64,000 nucleotides of DNA, taken from Treponema sp. (GTDB taxonomy: Bacteria > Spirochaetota > Spirochaetia > Treponematales > Breznakiellaceae). Each line of letters begins with the position of its first letter. The stretch's first letter is position 1. A program made the translations under genes and the position numbers. The stretch covers positions 1 to 64,000 of the forward strand of contig JAISCR010000033.1 of NCBI GenBank assembly GCA_031265435.1, given 5' to 3'. Under the pieces are notes generated by a model that had not been told where the DNA came from, did not search any database, and saw only the letters and a program-made list of their open reading frames with translations. This document shows positions 31,454 through 40,266 of the stretch, in pieces.

Positions 31454-33562
31454 TCACCGCTCCTCCGCGCCTTCGGTCTCACTCATTACCGTGATGGACT
31501 GCATGGATGTTTCAAGATCCCGGGTTTTGTCCATCATATCATGGTAACCTGTTTTTATCGCCTCCGCGTTTTCCCGCAGGAGGACAAGGGCGGTGGTGAT
31601 CTCCCGGCTTCCTATGGACAGTTCTCCCAGGCTGTTGATAAGTTCCGTCATGGTATTGGCAAAACTGTTTATCTCTTCGGCCATGGTACCGATCAGGGTG
31701 TCTGTCGCGCCAGAGCGGGCAGTGGTTGTTTTTATGCCTTCAATGACGTTCGTTAAGGTATTGGCGATATTCCTGGAATTTTCTCGTGTTGTTTCGGAAA
31801 GACGGCGGATTTCGCCGGCTACCACCGCGAAGCCCCTGCCCGCGTCTCCGGCATGGGCCGCCTCAATAGCGGCGTTCATGGACAGGAGGTTGGTATTGGC
31901 GGCAATACCGCCTATCACCTTTATGGTAGAACCGACCCCTTCAACGCCTCTGGAAATGGCTCCCACCGCTTCAATGGTTTCGTGCATGGAAGAGCGGCCC
32001 TGTTCCACATTGTTCACCAGATCCTCAATGGCTGCCTGCTTCTTTTGGGCCACGCTGGCGGTATTGTTGATGGTAGCCACCATCTGTTCAATAGCGGCGG
32101 AAGATTCTTCAATAGCGGAGGCCTGCCGCATGATCTGATCGTTGAGATTTTCGATGAGGCCGTTGATACCCTTCATGAAGTCGAGGGATTGTTCAACATG
32201 GCTGCCAAGATTTTGGTTCAGGGTATCAATGGTTTTCCGGTCTTTCTCGATGAGGGAAAGATTGTAGTGGTGGCAGTTTTCCGGCCGGTTAAGGCCGTTG
32301 AAAACGGCGATTGCCATGCCCCGGCAGCTTCCGTATCCGCAGGTGTTACAGTCATATATATCCTCTTCGCCGTATTTCCGTAAGTCTTTATAAACCTCCG
32401 CCAGTTGATCGGCGTCCGGTATTTTTACGGCATAGTTTTTGGAAAGGTCCCGGTAAGAACGCTTATAAAGGTCTTTTTCCCAATAACGGGAAAGTACATT
32501 AAAAACCTTTTTTTGATTTTTCATTGTGGATTTTGATCCACCGTATTTCGCCTCTACTTCGGCGCGGCGTTTCCATATAGGGGCTTCCAGTTTGTCCATG
32601 GGGGTTTCACTGTTCCTGGTGCCTGTTCCTCCGTTGCAGCCTTTTTCACAGTTAAGGCAGTCCACCAGGAGGGGCAGTTCCCCGTTTTTACCGCCCCCGG
32701 AGCTTATGGTTTTCGCCGTGTCCGCCAGATAGGGGTAAATGGCGTGGATACCCTCAATCTTCCGGGTTACCCTGCCGATGCCGGGGCTGTACCGTTCCGC
32801 GGTAATGAGGAGTCCTCCGGGCATGGAAAAGGTTACCGCCCGTTCCGCCGGCGGATTGTCGTATTCCAGAGCCTTAAACGAGGCAAGGTTCACCTTCTGC
32901 CGCTCCAGGTATTCATACAAAGCCGCGAAAGTAACGTTGTAGTCCCCCAGGCCCGTTTCATCAAATTCCCGCCGCTTGGCGATACAGGGAGAGAGAACGG
33001 CGATTTTGTAATCCCTGTATTGGGGATGGTACTTCCGGATCATTTTGATGATATGCAGCATGGGACTATCCGCCGGGGCAAGATAGGGAATCAGCTCGGG
33101 GTGATAAATTTCAATATAGGTTACAATGGCCGGGCACGGCTGGGCTATGCAAAAGGACGGTTTCTTTTCTTTTATGTACTTCACATAGGAAAAGACAGTA
33201 AGTTCCGCGCCGAAGCTCACGTCAAAGGCCGCCTCCACTCCCCGCGATTTCAGATACCCGTTCAGGTTGAGGTAAAGGCCCGGAAAATTGGAAGCCGCCG
33301 CGGGGGCAACAATGGCGATAACCTTTTCCTTTTTGTCCAGAGCGCCGAAAAACGCGGCCGAATCATCCACAATAAGCCGCGCGTGGTGGGTACAGGCGTG
33401 GATACAGTTTCCGCAGCCTATGCACAGATCATGGTTGACGGTTAGTTTTTCCCCGGCGCCATTGTTGCAGTATTTTACCGGGCAGGCCGCGATACAGGCA
33501 TGGCAGTTAACACATTTTTCCTCATCAACCCTGATGACCGGCGCCAATGCGTTTGTCTTCAT
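31454..33562 (-). CDS. [FeFe]-hydrogenase-like sensor fused to chemoreceptor domain
   Basis: A 702-residue soluble fusion. Residues about 17-57 carry two ferredoxin [4Fe-4S] motifs (CVNCHACIAACP, CIGCGNCIHAC). The H-cluster domain follows with variant motifs: L1 AQPCPA (C143), L2 SPCIAKRREF (C193) and L3 DCLNCEKGCNGG (C302, C305, C309). A further four-cysteine site CNTCGYGSC plus C430 sits at about 405-430. From about 450 a long coiled coil leads to the methyl-accepting chemotaxis hairpin NTNLLSMNAAIEAAHAGDAG (about 556-575) and returns to the C-terminus. There is no transmembrane segment. Sensory [FeFe] hydrogenases usually carry PAS, kinase or phosphatase outputs; a chemoreceptor output suggests hydrogen- or redox-guided motility. 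TTAGGAGGTGG precedes the ATG. Catalytic versus purely sensory activity cannot be told. Confidence 0.88.
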   Translation of the reverse strand: MKTNALAPVIRVDEEKCVNCHACIAACPVKYCNNGAGEKLTVNHDLCIGCGNCIHACTHHARLIVDDSAAFFGALDKKEKVIAIVAPAAASNFPGLYLNLNGYLKSRGVEAAFDVSFGAELTVFSYVKYIKEKKPSFCIAQPCPAIVTYIEIYHPELIPYLAPADSPMLHIIKMIRKYHPQYRDYKIAVLSPCIAKRREFDETGLGDYNVTFAALYEYLERQKVNLASFKALEYDNPPAERAVTFSMPGGLLITAERYSPGIGRVTRKIEGIHAIYPYLADTAKTISSGGGKNGELPLLVDCLNCEKGCNGGTGTRNSETPMDKLEAPIWKRRAEVEAKYGGSKSTMKNQKKVFNVLSRYWEKDLYKRSYRDLSKNYAVKIPDADQLAEVYKDLRKYGEEDIYDCNTCGYGSCRGMAIAVFNGLNRPENCHHYNLSLIEKDRKTIDTLNQNLGSHVEQSLDFMKGINGLIENLNDQIMRQASAIEESSAAIEQMVATINNTASVAQKKQAAIEDLVNNVEQGRSSMHETIEAVGAISRGVEGVGSTIKVIGGIAANTNLLSMNAAIEAAHAGDAGRGFAVVAGEIRRLSETTRENSRNIANTLTNVIEGIKTTTARSGATDTLIGTMAEEINSFANTMTELINSLGELSIGSREITTALVLLRENAEAIKTGYHDMMDKTRDLETSMQSITVMSETEGAEER

Positions 33563-33574
33563 AAACCACCTCCT

Positions 33575-33616
33575 AAGGTCTGTCTATAATGTGTCTACAT
33601 TTTAGACAGAATCTAA
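33575..33616. repeat. Palindromic element, family C copy 3
   Basis: AGGTCTGTCTATAATG at 33575-33590 is mirrored by TTTAGACAGAATCT ending at 33616, with inner ATGT-GTCT-ACAT. It sits 13-54 nt upstream of the hydrogenase-chemoreceptor ATG and overlaps its likely promoter, so here it may have a regulatory effect. Confidence 0.65.
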
Positions 33617-33722
33617 ATATCACAATTTTATAATATCTTTTATGTGAGCCTTTACCAAGACCCCGGCTCCTCAATACAGTTTTCCTCTTTTCTCTCCGGC
33701 CTGTTTTTGGTATTATCCTGTG

Positions 33723-35882
33723 ATGTCAAAATTGGATATAGAAACGGAGCTTAACGGCCCCCAGATCGAGGCGGTCAGGGCGATTGAAGGGCCGGTATTG
33801 ATCATCGCCGGAGCAGGTTCGGGGAAAACCAGGGTAATAACCTTCCGTATCGCCCACATGCTGGAAAAAGGCATTCCCCAGTCATCAATTCTTGCCCTTA
33901 CCTTTACCAACAAGGCGGCCAGGGAGATGGAAAGCAGGGTAAAGGAACTGACGGGCCGCAAACTTACCCAGCTTACGGTACATACTTTCCATGCCTTCGG
34001 CCTCAAGATACTCCGGGAAGAGATTGAGATTCTCGGTTACCGGAAAAATTTTTCGATCTACGATGAATCGGACAAGATACAGCTGATCAAAGACTCTCTG
34101 CGCGACTGCAGGATTTCCCCGGAAGGCGTTGACCTTTATAAACTTTCCCAGATCTTCTCGAACATCAAGGAAGGCCGTCTCCGCTGGAGCAATACAAGCG
34201 GTACTGTTCCTGTGGCGGATTCTGTCTGGGAGCCTGTGTACCGTGAATATCAGGACAGTTTGAAAATTTTCAATGCCCTTGACTTTGACGATCTTATTAT
34301 CATTCCCATCATGCTTTTTGAAGAACATGGGGAGATACTGCGGAAGTACCGGCAGCGTTACCGTTACATCATGGTTGATGAATTTCAGGATACCAGCGGA
34401 ACCCAGTACCGCATGATGAAGCTCCTCGCGGATAACAATATCTGTGTTGTCGGGGATGATGATCAGTCCATATATTCCTGGCGGGGCGCCAGCTATGAAA
34501 ACATCATGAATTTTGAAAAGGACTTTCCCGGCGCCCTGGAGATAAAGCTGGAGCAGAATTACCGTTCCACTACCACGATCCTTGAGGCGGCAAACGGTGT
34601 CATTGCCAACAATACCAACCGCAAGGAAAAAAAGCTCTGGTCGGGAAACGACGGGGGAAACGCTATAGAACTCATGACGCCGGAGAATGAAACCGAAGAG
34701 GCAAGTATCATTGCCGGGGAGATTCGCACATTGAAGCTGCAGGAGAATCTCCGTTACAGCGACTTTGGAGTGCTTCTGCGCACCAATTCCCTCATGAGAA
34801 CCATTGAAGAAGCCTTTCTTGCCGAGGATATTCCCTACAAGGTTTCAGGCGGCACAAGTTTTTTTCAGTGGAAGGAGATAAAGGATATTCTCTCCTATCT
34901 GCGGGTCATCGCAAACCCCGATGACGATGTGAACCTTCTGCGGATCATCAACACTCCCCGCAGGGGCATAGGCAAGGCAAGCGTAGAACGGATTTCCGCC
35001 CTGGCAAAGAAAAACCATTCGAGTATATGGGATGCGATGGTTCGTGTCCGTCACGCGGTCAATGCCGGGGAAGGACAGGAACTTTTTCAGGGTGAAGATC
35101 TGCCCGAACGGAGCGCGGAAAGCGGCAAACATGATATCGGGGACTTTGTGAGTCTTATTGAATTCTACCGTGACGAGATTCTCGGCCGCCGCAGCCCCTT
35201 GAATGAAAAATGGACTCTCTCAAAGAAGGTTCACTCACTCATCGACAAGATCAATTACTGGGGTCATCTCCTCAGCGAGTACAGCAAGAATGAAAAGGTG
35301 GCCCGCTGGAAATATACCAACCTCGAATACCTTATTCAGCTTATCGAACGCTGGGAACAGAATCCGGATAACCTTGATCCCGGTCTCTATGCCTACCTTA
35401 ACCGCATAAGCCTTATCACCAGGGATGACGGTGAAACTGAAAATTCGGGCAAGGTAAACCTCATGACCATCCACGCGGCCAAGGGTCTTGAGTTCCCTGT
35501 TGTTTTCATTGCCGGAGCGGAACAGGGGATCATTCCCCATGAGCGGAGCCTTGAAAGTCCGGCCGAAAACGGGAAAGCGGGGGATCATTCCCCTCCTGAA
35601 GACGGAGAAGAAAACAGGGAAGTGAATCCCCTGGAAGAGGAACGGAGGCTCTTCTACGTTGCCATTACCAGGGCACGGGACAAACTCTTCATATCAAGCT
35701 GCCGCCGCCGGCGCAGGCTCCGGGATGTCGTTGACTGTGTTCCTTCGCCCTTCATCGCCGAAATTCCCGAAGGCCTGGTCACGGAGCATCAGGAGGAGAA
35801 GGTTGTGGACAATCCCGAGACCGCGCAGAACTACTTTGCCCTGCTCCGCCGGCGCCTCGCGGAAACAGCCGGGGACTGTTAA
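33723..35882 (+). CDS. uvrD: UvrD/PcrA-type superfamily 1 helicase
   Basis: An ATP-dependent 3'-5' DNA helicase of 719 residues. Motifs: Q-motif LNGPQIEAV, motif I GAGSGKT, Ia LTFTNKAAREM, II VDEFQDTS, III VVGDDDQSIYSWRGA, IV QNYRST, V MTIHAAKGLEFPVVFIAG and VI FYVAITRARDKLFIS. The length fits PcrA/Rep with a shortened C-terminus. GTG 33720 and ATG 33723 are adjacent; ATG is likelier. No Shine-Dalgarno is visible, while TATTAT lies 6 nt before the ATG, so the mRNA may be leaderless. Confidence 0.93.
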   Translation: MSKLDIETELNGPQIEAVRAIEGPVLIIAGAGSGKTRVITFRIAHMLEKGIPQSSILALTFTNKAAREMESRVKELTGRKLTQLTVHTFHAFGLKILREEIEILGYRKNFSIYDESDKIQLIKDSLRDCRISPEGVDLYKLSQIFSNIKEGRLRWSNTSGTVPVADSVWEPVYREYQDSLKIFNALDFDDLIIIPIMLFEEHGEILRKYRQRYRYIMVDEFQDTSGTQYRMMKLLADNNICVVGDDDQSIYSWRGASYENIMNFEKDFPGALEIKLEQNYRSTTTILEAANGVIANNTNRKEKKLWSGNDGGNAIELMTPENETEEASIIAGEIRTLKLQENLRYSDFGVLLRTNSLMRTIEEAFLAEDIPYKVSGGTSFFQWKEIKDILSYLRVIANPDDDVNLLRIINTPRRGIGKASVERISALAKKNHSSIWDAMVRVRHAVNAGEGQELFQGEDLPERSAESGKHDIGDFVSLIEFYRDEILGRRSPLNEKWTLSKKVHSLIDKINYWGHLLSEYSKNEKVARWKYTNLEYLIQLIERWEQNPDNLDPGLYAYLNRISLITRDDGETENSGKVNLMTIHAAKGLEFPVVFIAGAEQGIIPHERSLESPAENGKAGDHSPPEDGEENREVNPLEEERRLFYVAITRARDKLFISSCRRRRRLRDVVDCVPSPFIAEIPEGLVTEHQEEKVVDNPETAQNYFALLRRRLAETAGDC

Positions 35883-35972
35883 GCCGTCTCCCGATCCGTG
35901 GCCGTAATGCCTCATTGAAAATTCTCGTCCCCGGCAGCCGCGATGCCTCAAAACAAAACCCGGCCGAAAAGT

Positions 35973-36001
35973 TTGACAAAGGCTCCATATTTTACTATAT
36001 T
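35973..36001 (+). promoter_or_regulatory. Promoter of the DtxR-like regulator, leaderless type
   Basis: TTGACA at 35973-35978 and TATATT at 35996-36001 are separated by 17 nt. Transcription should begin 6-7 nt later, at or next to ATG 36008. Confidence 0.75.
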
Positions 36002-36007
36002 GAAAGA

Positions 36008-36385
36008 ATGACACAATCCCTTGAAGATTACCTTGAAATGGTGAGTTTTCTTTCCGACGAAGGGGAAGTCCGGGTAACGGATATTGCCGGAAGACTCAAG
36101 GTGTCAAAGCCTTCGGTGCTGAGCGCCCTCAAGATTTTGGAAGAACAGGGCTGCCTGGAACACCAGCGCTACCGGGGAGTGAGACTTACTGCCAAGGGGG
36201 CTGTTCAGGCGGCGGGGATTCGGGAACGGCATGATTTTCTCACGGACTTCCTCCGGGATACTCTTGGGGTGAGCCCCGAAACAGCCGAGAAAGATGCCTG
36301 CAAAATGGAACACATGCTCTCCGAAGAAACCTTTACCAAGATGAAAAAATTTTTCCGCAAGAACACCAAAGAAAAAGCAAAATAA
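36008..36385 (+). CDS. DtxR/MntR-family metal-dependent regulator
   Basis: A 125-residue regulator. MTQSLEDYLEMVSFL starts the winged helix domain, with RVTDIAGRLKVSKPSVLSAL as the helix-turn-helix. The dimerisation part has RERHDFLTDFLRDTLGVS and DACKMEHMLS, matching the Cys-x-x-Glu-His metal site of the iron-type DtxR group more than manganese-type MntR. The SH3-like third domain is absent, as in MntR. I chose ATG 36008; upstream in-frame codons have no support and the promoter places the transcript start at about this base. It likely represses metal uptake genes elsewhere. Confidence 0.85.
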   Translation: MTQSLEDYLEMVSFLSDEGEVRVTDIAGRLKVSKPSVLSALKILEEQGCLEHQRYRGVRLTAKGAVQAAGIRERHDFLTDFLRDTLGVSPETAEKDACKMEHMLSEETFTKMKKFFRKNTKEKAK

Positions 36386-36410
36386 CCTTCTTCCTCAGTA
36401 TTTTCCTTTA

Positions 36411-36484
36411 TGCACAAGCCGCCTCCGGCGGCGTATATAACCAGCTTCCTTACGCTCGCGGCCGAAAGGCCGCATGCACAAGCC
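36411..36484. repeat. Dispersed repeat, family B copy 1
   Basis: A 64-bp unit bounded by TGCACAAGCC at both ends (36411 and 36475). On the minus strand it contains GCCGCCGGAGGCGGC, then CTTGTGCATG, then a GCGGCC-TTTC-GGCCGC hairpin and GAGCGTAAGGAA. The same blocks, in tandem, lie at 40266-40388 upstream of trpR. It fills the gap between the DtxR-like and aconitase-like genes. Confidence 0.75.
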
Positions 36485-36515
36485 TTATGTTGATTCACCT
36501 CAAGATTTTAGTTAT

Positions 36516-36540
36516 AGTGTCTGTCCATAAAGCCGGTTTT
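36516..36540 (+). repeat. Short repeat shared with 21383-21406
   Basis: GTGTCTGTCCATAAAGCCGG followed by TT, 21 of 22 identical to the reverse complement of 21383-21406. It ends 15 nt before the aconitase-like start and so lies in its leader. Confidence 0.5.
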
Positions 36541-36555
36541 TCAGAGGGGTAGACT

Positions 36556-38916
36556 ATGATAGATATAATAAAGCACGGCGTTTACTATGTAAATGACAGC
36601 GAATTTGTTGATTCACTGCCCGGAAAAGAGGGGCCGGAGAGTGAAAACGAAGGCCGAAAGGGTAGTATGGCCTGCAGAATCATGGCCGCACATCAGTGCG
36701 GGGGGGATGTTTTCAAAAAACCGGCCTTCAAATTCGATTCCCTGGTCTCCCACGACATCACTTTCGTCAATATCATCCAGACCGCAAAGGTTTCCGGGCT
36801 GGAAAAGTTCCCTGTTCCCTATGTGCTGACCAACTGCCACAATTCACTCTGCGCCGTCGGCGGAACGATCAACGAGGACGATCATGTCTTCGGGCTTTCC
36901 GCGGCAAAAAAATACGGCGGCATCTATGTGCCTCCCCATCTGGCGGTGATCCATTCCTATATACGGGAAGCCCGGGCCGGCTGCGGCAGGATGATCCTGG
37001 GAAGCGACAGCCACACCCGTTACGGGGCCCTGGGTACTATGGGAGTAGGGGAGGGCGGCGGCGAACTTGTCAAGCAGCTCCTGGAGCAGAGTTACGAGAC
37101 CTCTTATCCCAGGGTCATCGCGGTGTATCTTTCCGGAAAACCCCGGCACGGAGTGGGGCCCCAGGACATTGCCCTTGCCCTGATTGGGGCCGTTTTTAAG
37201 GACGGTTTTGTCAAAAATGCCGTTCTTGAGTTTGTAGGGCCCGGGATAAGGGATCTGCCCATGGATTTCAGGACAGGTATCGATGTAATGACCACCGAAA
37301 CCACCTGCTGGTCTTCCATCTGGGAAACCGATGAAAGGGTGAAGGATTTTTTAAGCCTCCATGGCCGGCCCGGTGATTATGAAAAATGTACTCCCGGCCC
37401 TCTGGTCTGGTACGACGGCCTCATAAAAATCGACCTTTCCACGATTAAACCGATGATCGCCCTGCCTTTCCACCCCAGCAATGCTTGCGAAATCGATGAA
37501 TTCCTTGCAAACACGGAGGATATTCTGGATAAGGTTGAAAGAGAAGCCCTGGAAACGCTGGAAAATTCCAAAACACCCCTCAAACTCAGGCAAAAAATTG
37601 AGGGAAAGGGCCGTTTTCGCACTGATCAGGGTATAATCGCAGGCTGCGCGGGCGGTACTTTTGACAATATCATGACAGCCACGGCAATATTGAAGGCCGG
37701 TGGAGACAGAAGTTCCCGGCCCGGCGCTTTTTCCCTGTCGGTGTATCCCGGCTCCCAGCCTGTGATGCTGGAACTTGCCAAAAACGGCGCGCTTGCGGAG
37801 CTTATTTCCCGCGGAGTCGTGGTACGCAGCGCTTTCTGCGGCCCCTGTTTCGGCGCGGGGGATGTGCCTTCCAACGGGGGTTTCTCCGTGAGGCATACTA
37901 CCCGGAACTTCCCTAACCGGGAAGGTTCCAAACCGGATAAGGCTCAGATAGCCTCGGTAGCCCTCATGGACGCCCGCAGCGTTGCCGCTACCGCGGGGAA
38001 TGGAGGCATACTCCGCTCGGCGGAAAACGTCGATTATGAGGAAAAGGAATATACCTATCACTATGACGAGTCTCCCTACCGGGAGCGGGTCTATAATGGC
38101 TGGCGGAAGGCAGAGCCCTCGGTAGAACTGGTCTACGGCCCCAACATTACCGACTGGCCGGACATGGAAGAGCTGGGAGAGAACCTCCTCATCAAAATCG
38201 TAAGCTTTATAACAGATCCGGTTACCACCACCGATGAACTCATCCCCTCCGGAGAGACCTCGTCTTTCCGTTCCAATCCCCAGGGGCTCTCCGAGTATAC
38301 CCTTTCCCGCAAAGATCCCGCATACGTGGGCAGGGCCAGGGAGCTAAAGTCCGCCGCCTCCGCTTTTAAAGAAGGGGGAGAGGCAGCCGCGGTGAGGGTC
38401 CTTCCGGAACTGGAAACGGTTTTCAAAAGGCTTTCCGGCCTCGAAGAACTGAAAAAAACAGGGGAGCCTGCCTCCCTTCAACTGGGCTCCGCCATCTACG
38501 CCAGAAAACCCGGCGACGGCAGCGCCAGGGAACAAGCTGCAAGCTGTCAGCGGGTGCTGGGCGCGGCCGCCAACTTTGCGGCGGAGTATGCCACCAAACG
38601 TTACCGGAGCAACCTGATAAACTGGGGCATCATACCCTTCATCGTCGAAGGGGAGCCTCCCTTTGAAAACGGCGACTGGCTCTTCATTCCCCGCGTTACA
38701 CGTATCCTCAAAAACCACGGAGAAAAACTTGAAGTGTTTGTAATCGGCGTACAGGGCGTTACATCTTTCCCGCTTGCCTCTCCGGAACTAAACGAAGGAG
38801 AAGCCCTGCTCCTTGGCTCAGGCTCCCTCATCAATCTTAACCGCAGGAATCTTGCCGGGCTTAAAAATTCAATCGAACATGAAACAAAGTTTCACGCGGC
38901 AAGGGAAAGGTCATAG
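36556..38916 (+). CDS. Aconitase-superfamily hydratase
   Basis: A 786-residue protein of the aconitase/isopropylmalate isomerase superfamily with a [4Fe-4S] dehydratase site. The large domain has TNCHNSLCAVGGT, ILGSDSHTRYGALGTMGVGEGG, and the cluster cysteines in IIAGCAGGTFDN and FCGPCFGAGDVP (about 437-448). The C-terminal ~200 residues form the swivelling domain (GSAIYARKPGDG, KRYRSNLINWGIIPF). Spacing differs from classical AcnA and AcnB; this long type is often annotated simply as hydratase in anaerobes. It may isomerise citrate or a related hydroxyacid. AGGGG precedes the ATG. It overlaps the next gene by one base. Confidence 0.87.
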   Translation: MIDIIKHGVYYVNDSEFVDSLPGKEGPESENEGRKGSMACRIMAAHQCGGDVFKKPAFKFDSLVSHDITFVNIIQTAKVSGLEKFPVPYVLTNCHNSLCAVGGTINEDDHVFGLSAAKKYGGIYVPPHLAVIHSYIREARAGCGRMILGSDSHTRYGALGTMGVGEGGGELVKQLLEQSYETSYPRVIAVYLSGKPRHGVGPQDIALALIGAVFKDGFVKNAVLEFVGPGIRDLPMDFRTGIDVMTTETTCWSSIWETDERVKDFLSLHGRPGDYEKCTPGPLVWYDGLIKIDLSTIKPMIALPFHPSNACEIDEFLANTEDILDKVEREALETLENSKTPLKLRQKIEGKGRFRTDQGIIAGCAGGTFDNIMTATAILKAGGDRSSRPGAFSLSVYPGSQPVMLELAKNGALAELISRGVVVRSAFCGPCFGAGDVPSNGGFSVRHTTRNFPNREGSKPDKAQIASVALMDARSVAATAGNGGILRSAENVDYEEKEYTYHYDESPYRERVYNGWRKAEPSVELVYGPNITDWPDMEELGENLLIKIVSFITDPVTTTDELIPSGETSSFRSNPQGLSEYTLSRKDPAYVGRARELKSAASAFKEGGEAAAVRVLPELETVFKRLSGLEELKKTGEPASLQLGSAIYARKPGDGSAREQAASCQRVLGAAANFAAEYATKRYRSNLINWGIIPFIVEGEPPFENGDWLFIPRVTRILKNHGEKLEVFVIGVQGVTSFPLASPELNEGEALLLGSGSLINLNRRNLAGLKNSIEHETKFHAARERS

Positions 38917-39914
38917 TGGCAATCCCCGAAAAAGTTCCCATACGGGTGCGGATAGGGCGGACTGTTTCAAAAACCCTGTTTCAGTTTCTCAAATTCCTTC
39001 CCCTGCTCATATTGAGCATCTTTCCTGTTTCCTTCGTGCTGATGATTCTCGGCGCCTCGGGTTTTCTGGAGGCGGTCTCCCGGCCCCTCGGCAGAGTCAG
39101 TGTTTTTTTCGGATTCCGGGGGGAGGCTCTCATAGCCTTCGGCTGTTCCATTCTGGGGAATCCCTACATGGCCCTTACCTGCATCGAAGTGATGAATTTT
39201 TCCGCCCGCGAACTGGTGATCCTTGCGATGATGTGCCTTACCGCCCACAGTCTCATTGCCGAAAGCGGATACATGCGCAGAACAGGTTCTTCATTTTCAA
39301 AACTGCTCTTCCTCCGTCTCTTCTGGGCGCTGGCCTCAGGTCTCTTTCTTGGCTTCATTCTTCCCGGTAGGGGAATCATGGAAACCGGCGGACAAAGCTC
39401 CGTTCTGCCGGATCTCGAATCCCTCAAGGCCTTTTTTGAGAGTGAAAAACTCAATCCCCTCATCATGCCCTGGCTTGGCGCTACCTTCATCTTCATGGTA
39501 AGAACGGCGCTGATTGTACTGGGCTCCTATTTTCTGCAGCATATCCTGCTGGAATTCGGGCTCCTGCACCTTGCAAGCCGGCTCATCACCCCCTTCATGC
39601 CCATCCTGGGCCTTCCCTCGCATGCCGCGTATCCATTGATTACCGGTTTTTCTTTCGGCATCCAGGAAGAGTATTCTGTAATACGGGAAGCCTTTGAAAG
39701 CGCGTCCCTCAGCGAAAAGGAAGCCGATCTCCTCAATCATCATATTGCCATAGACCATTCATGGATCACCGCTACCTGCCTCTTCGCCGCCACAGGAATT
39801 TCCACCGTCTGGCTCCTCCTCCCCCGGATCCTCCTGGCCATTCTCGTGGTGTGGATTGAAAAACTCCGCCGTTTTCTTTTCCGGCGTTCATTCAGGGTAC
39901 ACATCGGGGAGTAG
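38916..39914 (+). CDS. Gate-domain (nucleoside recognition) membrane protein
   Basis: A 332-residue integral membrane protein with about eight spans; Gate-type helices appear as SVFFGFRGEALIAFGCSILG and FMPILGLPSHAAYPLITGF. Gate-domain proteins include nucleoside and metal transporters and spore-maturation proteins; the substrate here cannot be named. GTG 38916 overlaps the aconitase-like TAG stop by one base, so the two are translationally coupled, hinting at transport of an acid or metal linked to that enzyme. Confidence 0.65.
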   Translation: MAIPEKVPIRVRIGRTVSKTLFQFLKFLPLLILSIFPVSFVLMILGASGFLEAVSRPLGRVSVFFGFRGEALIAFGCSILGNPYMALTCIEVMNFSARELVILAMMCLTAHSLIAESGYMRRTGSSFSKLLFLRLFWALASGLFLGFILPGRGIMETGGQSSVLPDLESLKAFFESEKLNPLIMPWLGATFIFMVRTALIVLGSYFLQHILLEFGLLHLASRLITPFMPILGLPSHAAYPLITGFSFGIQEEYSVIREAFESASLSEKEADLLNHHIAIDHSWITATCLFAATGISTVWLLLPRILLAILVVWIEKLRRFLFRRSFRVHIGE

Positions 39915-39935
39915 GGAGATCAGGAGCCGCGCCCG

Positions 39936-39958
39936 AATAAAATACCATGTATTTTATT
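39936..39958. terminator. AT-rich hairpin between converging genes
   Basis: AATAAAATAC-CAT-GTATTTTATT, a perfect 10-bp stem with 3-nt loop between the Gate-domain gene and trpR. It is symmetrical and may end transcription from both sides, though the stem is AT-rich. Confidence 0.6.
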
Positions 39959-39969
39959 TACACGTGTCC

Positions 39970-40266
39970 TCAATCTTTCTGCGCTTCTCTTAGAATTCTC
40001 TCAAAAGCCGAATTTGATTTTTTCAATTCACGTGAACCTCTGGTGATCTTGCAGAGGGAAATTCCCAGATCCTTTGCGATTTTCCGCTGGGGGATCTTCT
40101 GTTTCAGGGATTTGACGAGGGCCCAGCGGGCGGCAATATCGGCGATTTCCGCGGGGGTCAGGAGACAACGGAGAAAGGATTCAATAAGTTCCGAATCGTT
40201 CAGCCTCGACAGAGTCCGGGAGAGTTCGTCAATGTTTTCTACCACCCGCGGGTCATCAGTTTCCAT
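39970..40266 (-). CDS. trpR: TrpR-family repressor
   Basis: A 98-residue all-helical DNA-binding protein. LLTPAEIADIAARWALVKSL and the helix-turn-helix SQRE-like segment IPQRKIAKDLGISLCKITRGSREL match TrpR, where tryptophan acts as co-repressor. No tryptophan genes are in the window. ATG 40266 lies in the terminal TGCATG of a family-B repeat that also provides AGGAGG 10 nt upstream; a TTG at 40272 with 4-nt spacing is the alternative. The repeat has thus supplied the start signals. Confidence 0.88.
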   Translation of the reverse strand: METDDPRVVENIDELSRTLSRLNDSELIESFLRCLLTPAEIADIAARWALVKSLKQKIPQRKIAKDLGISLCKITRGSRELKKSNSAFERILREAQKD

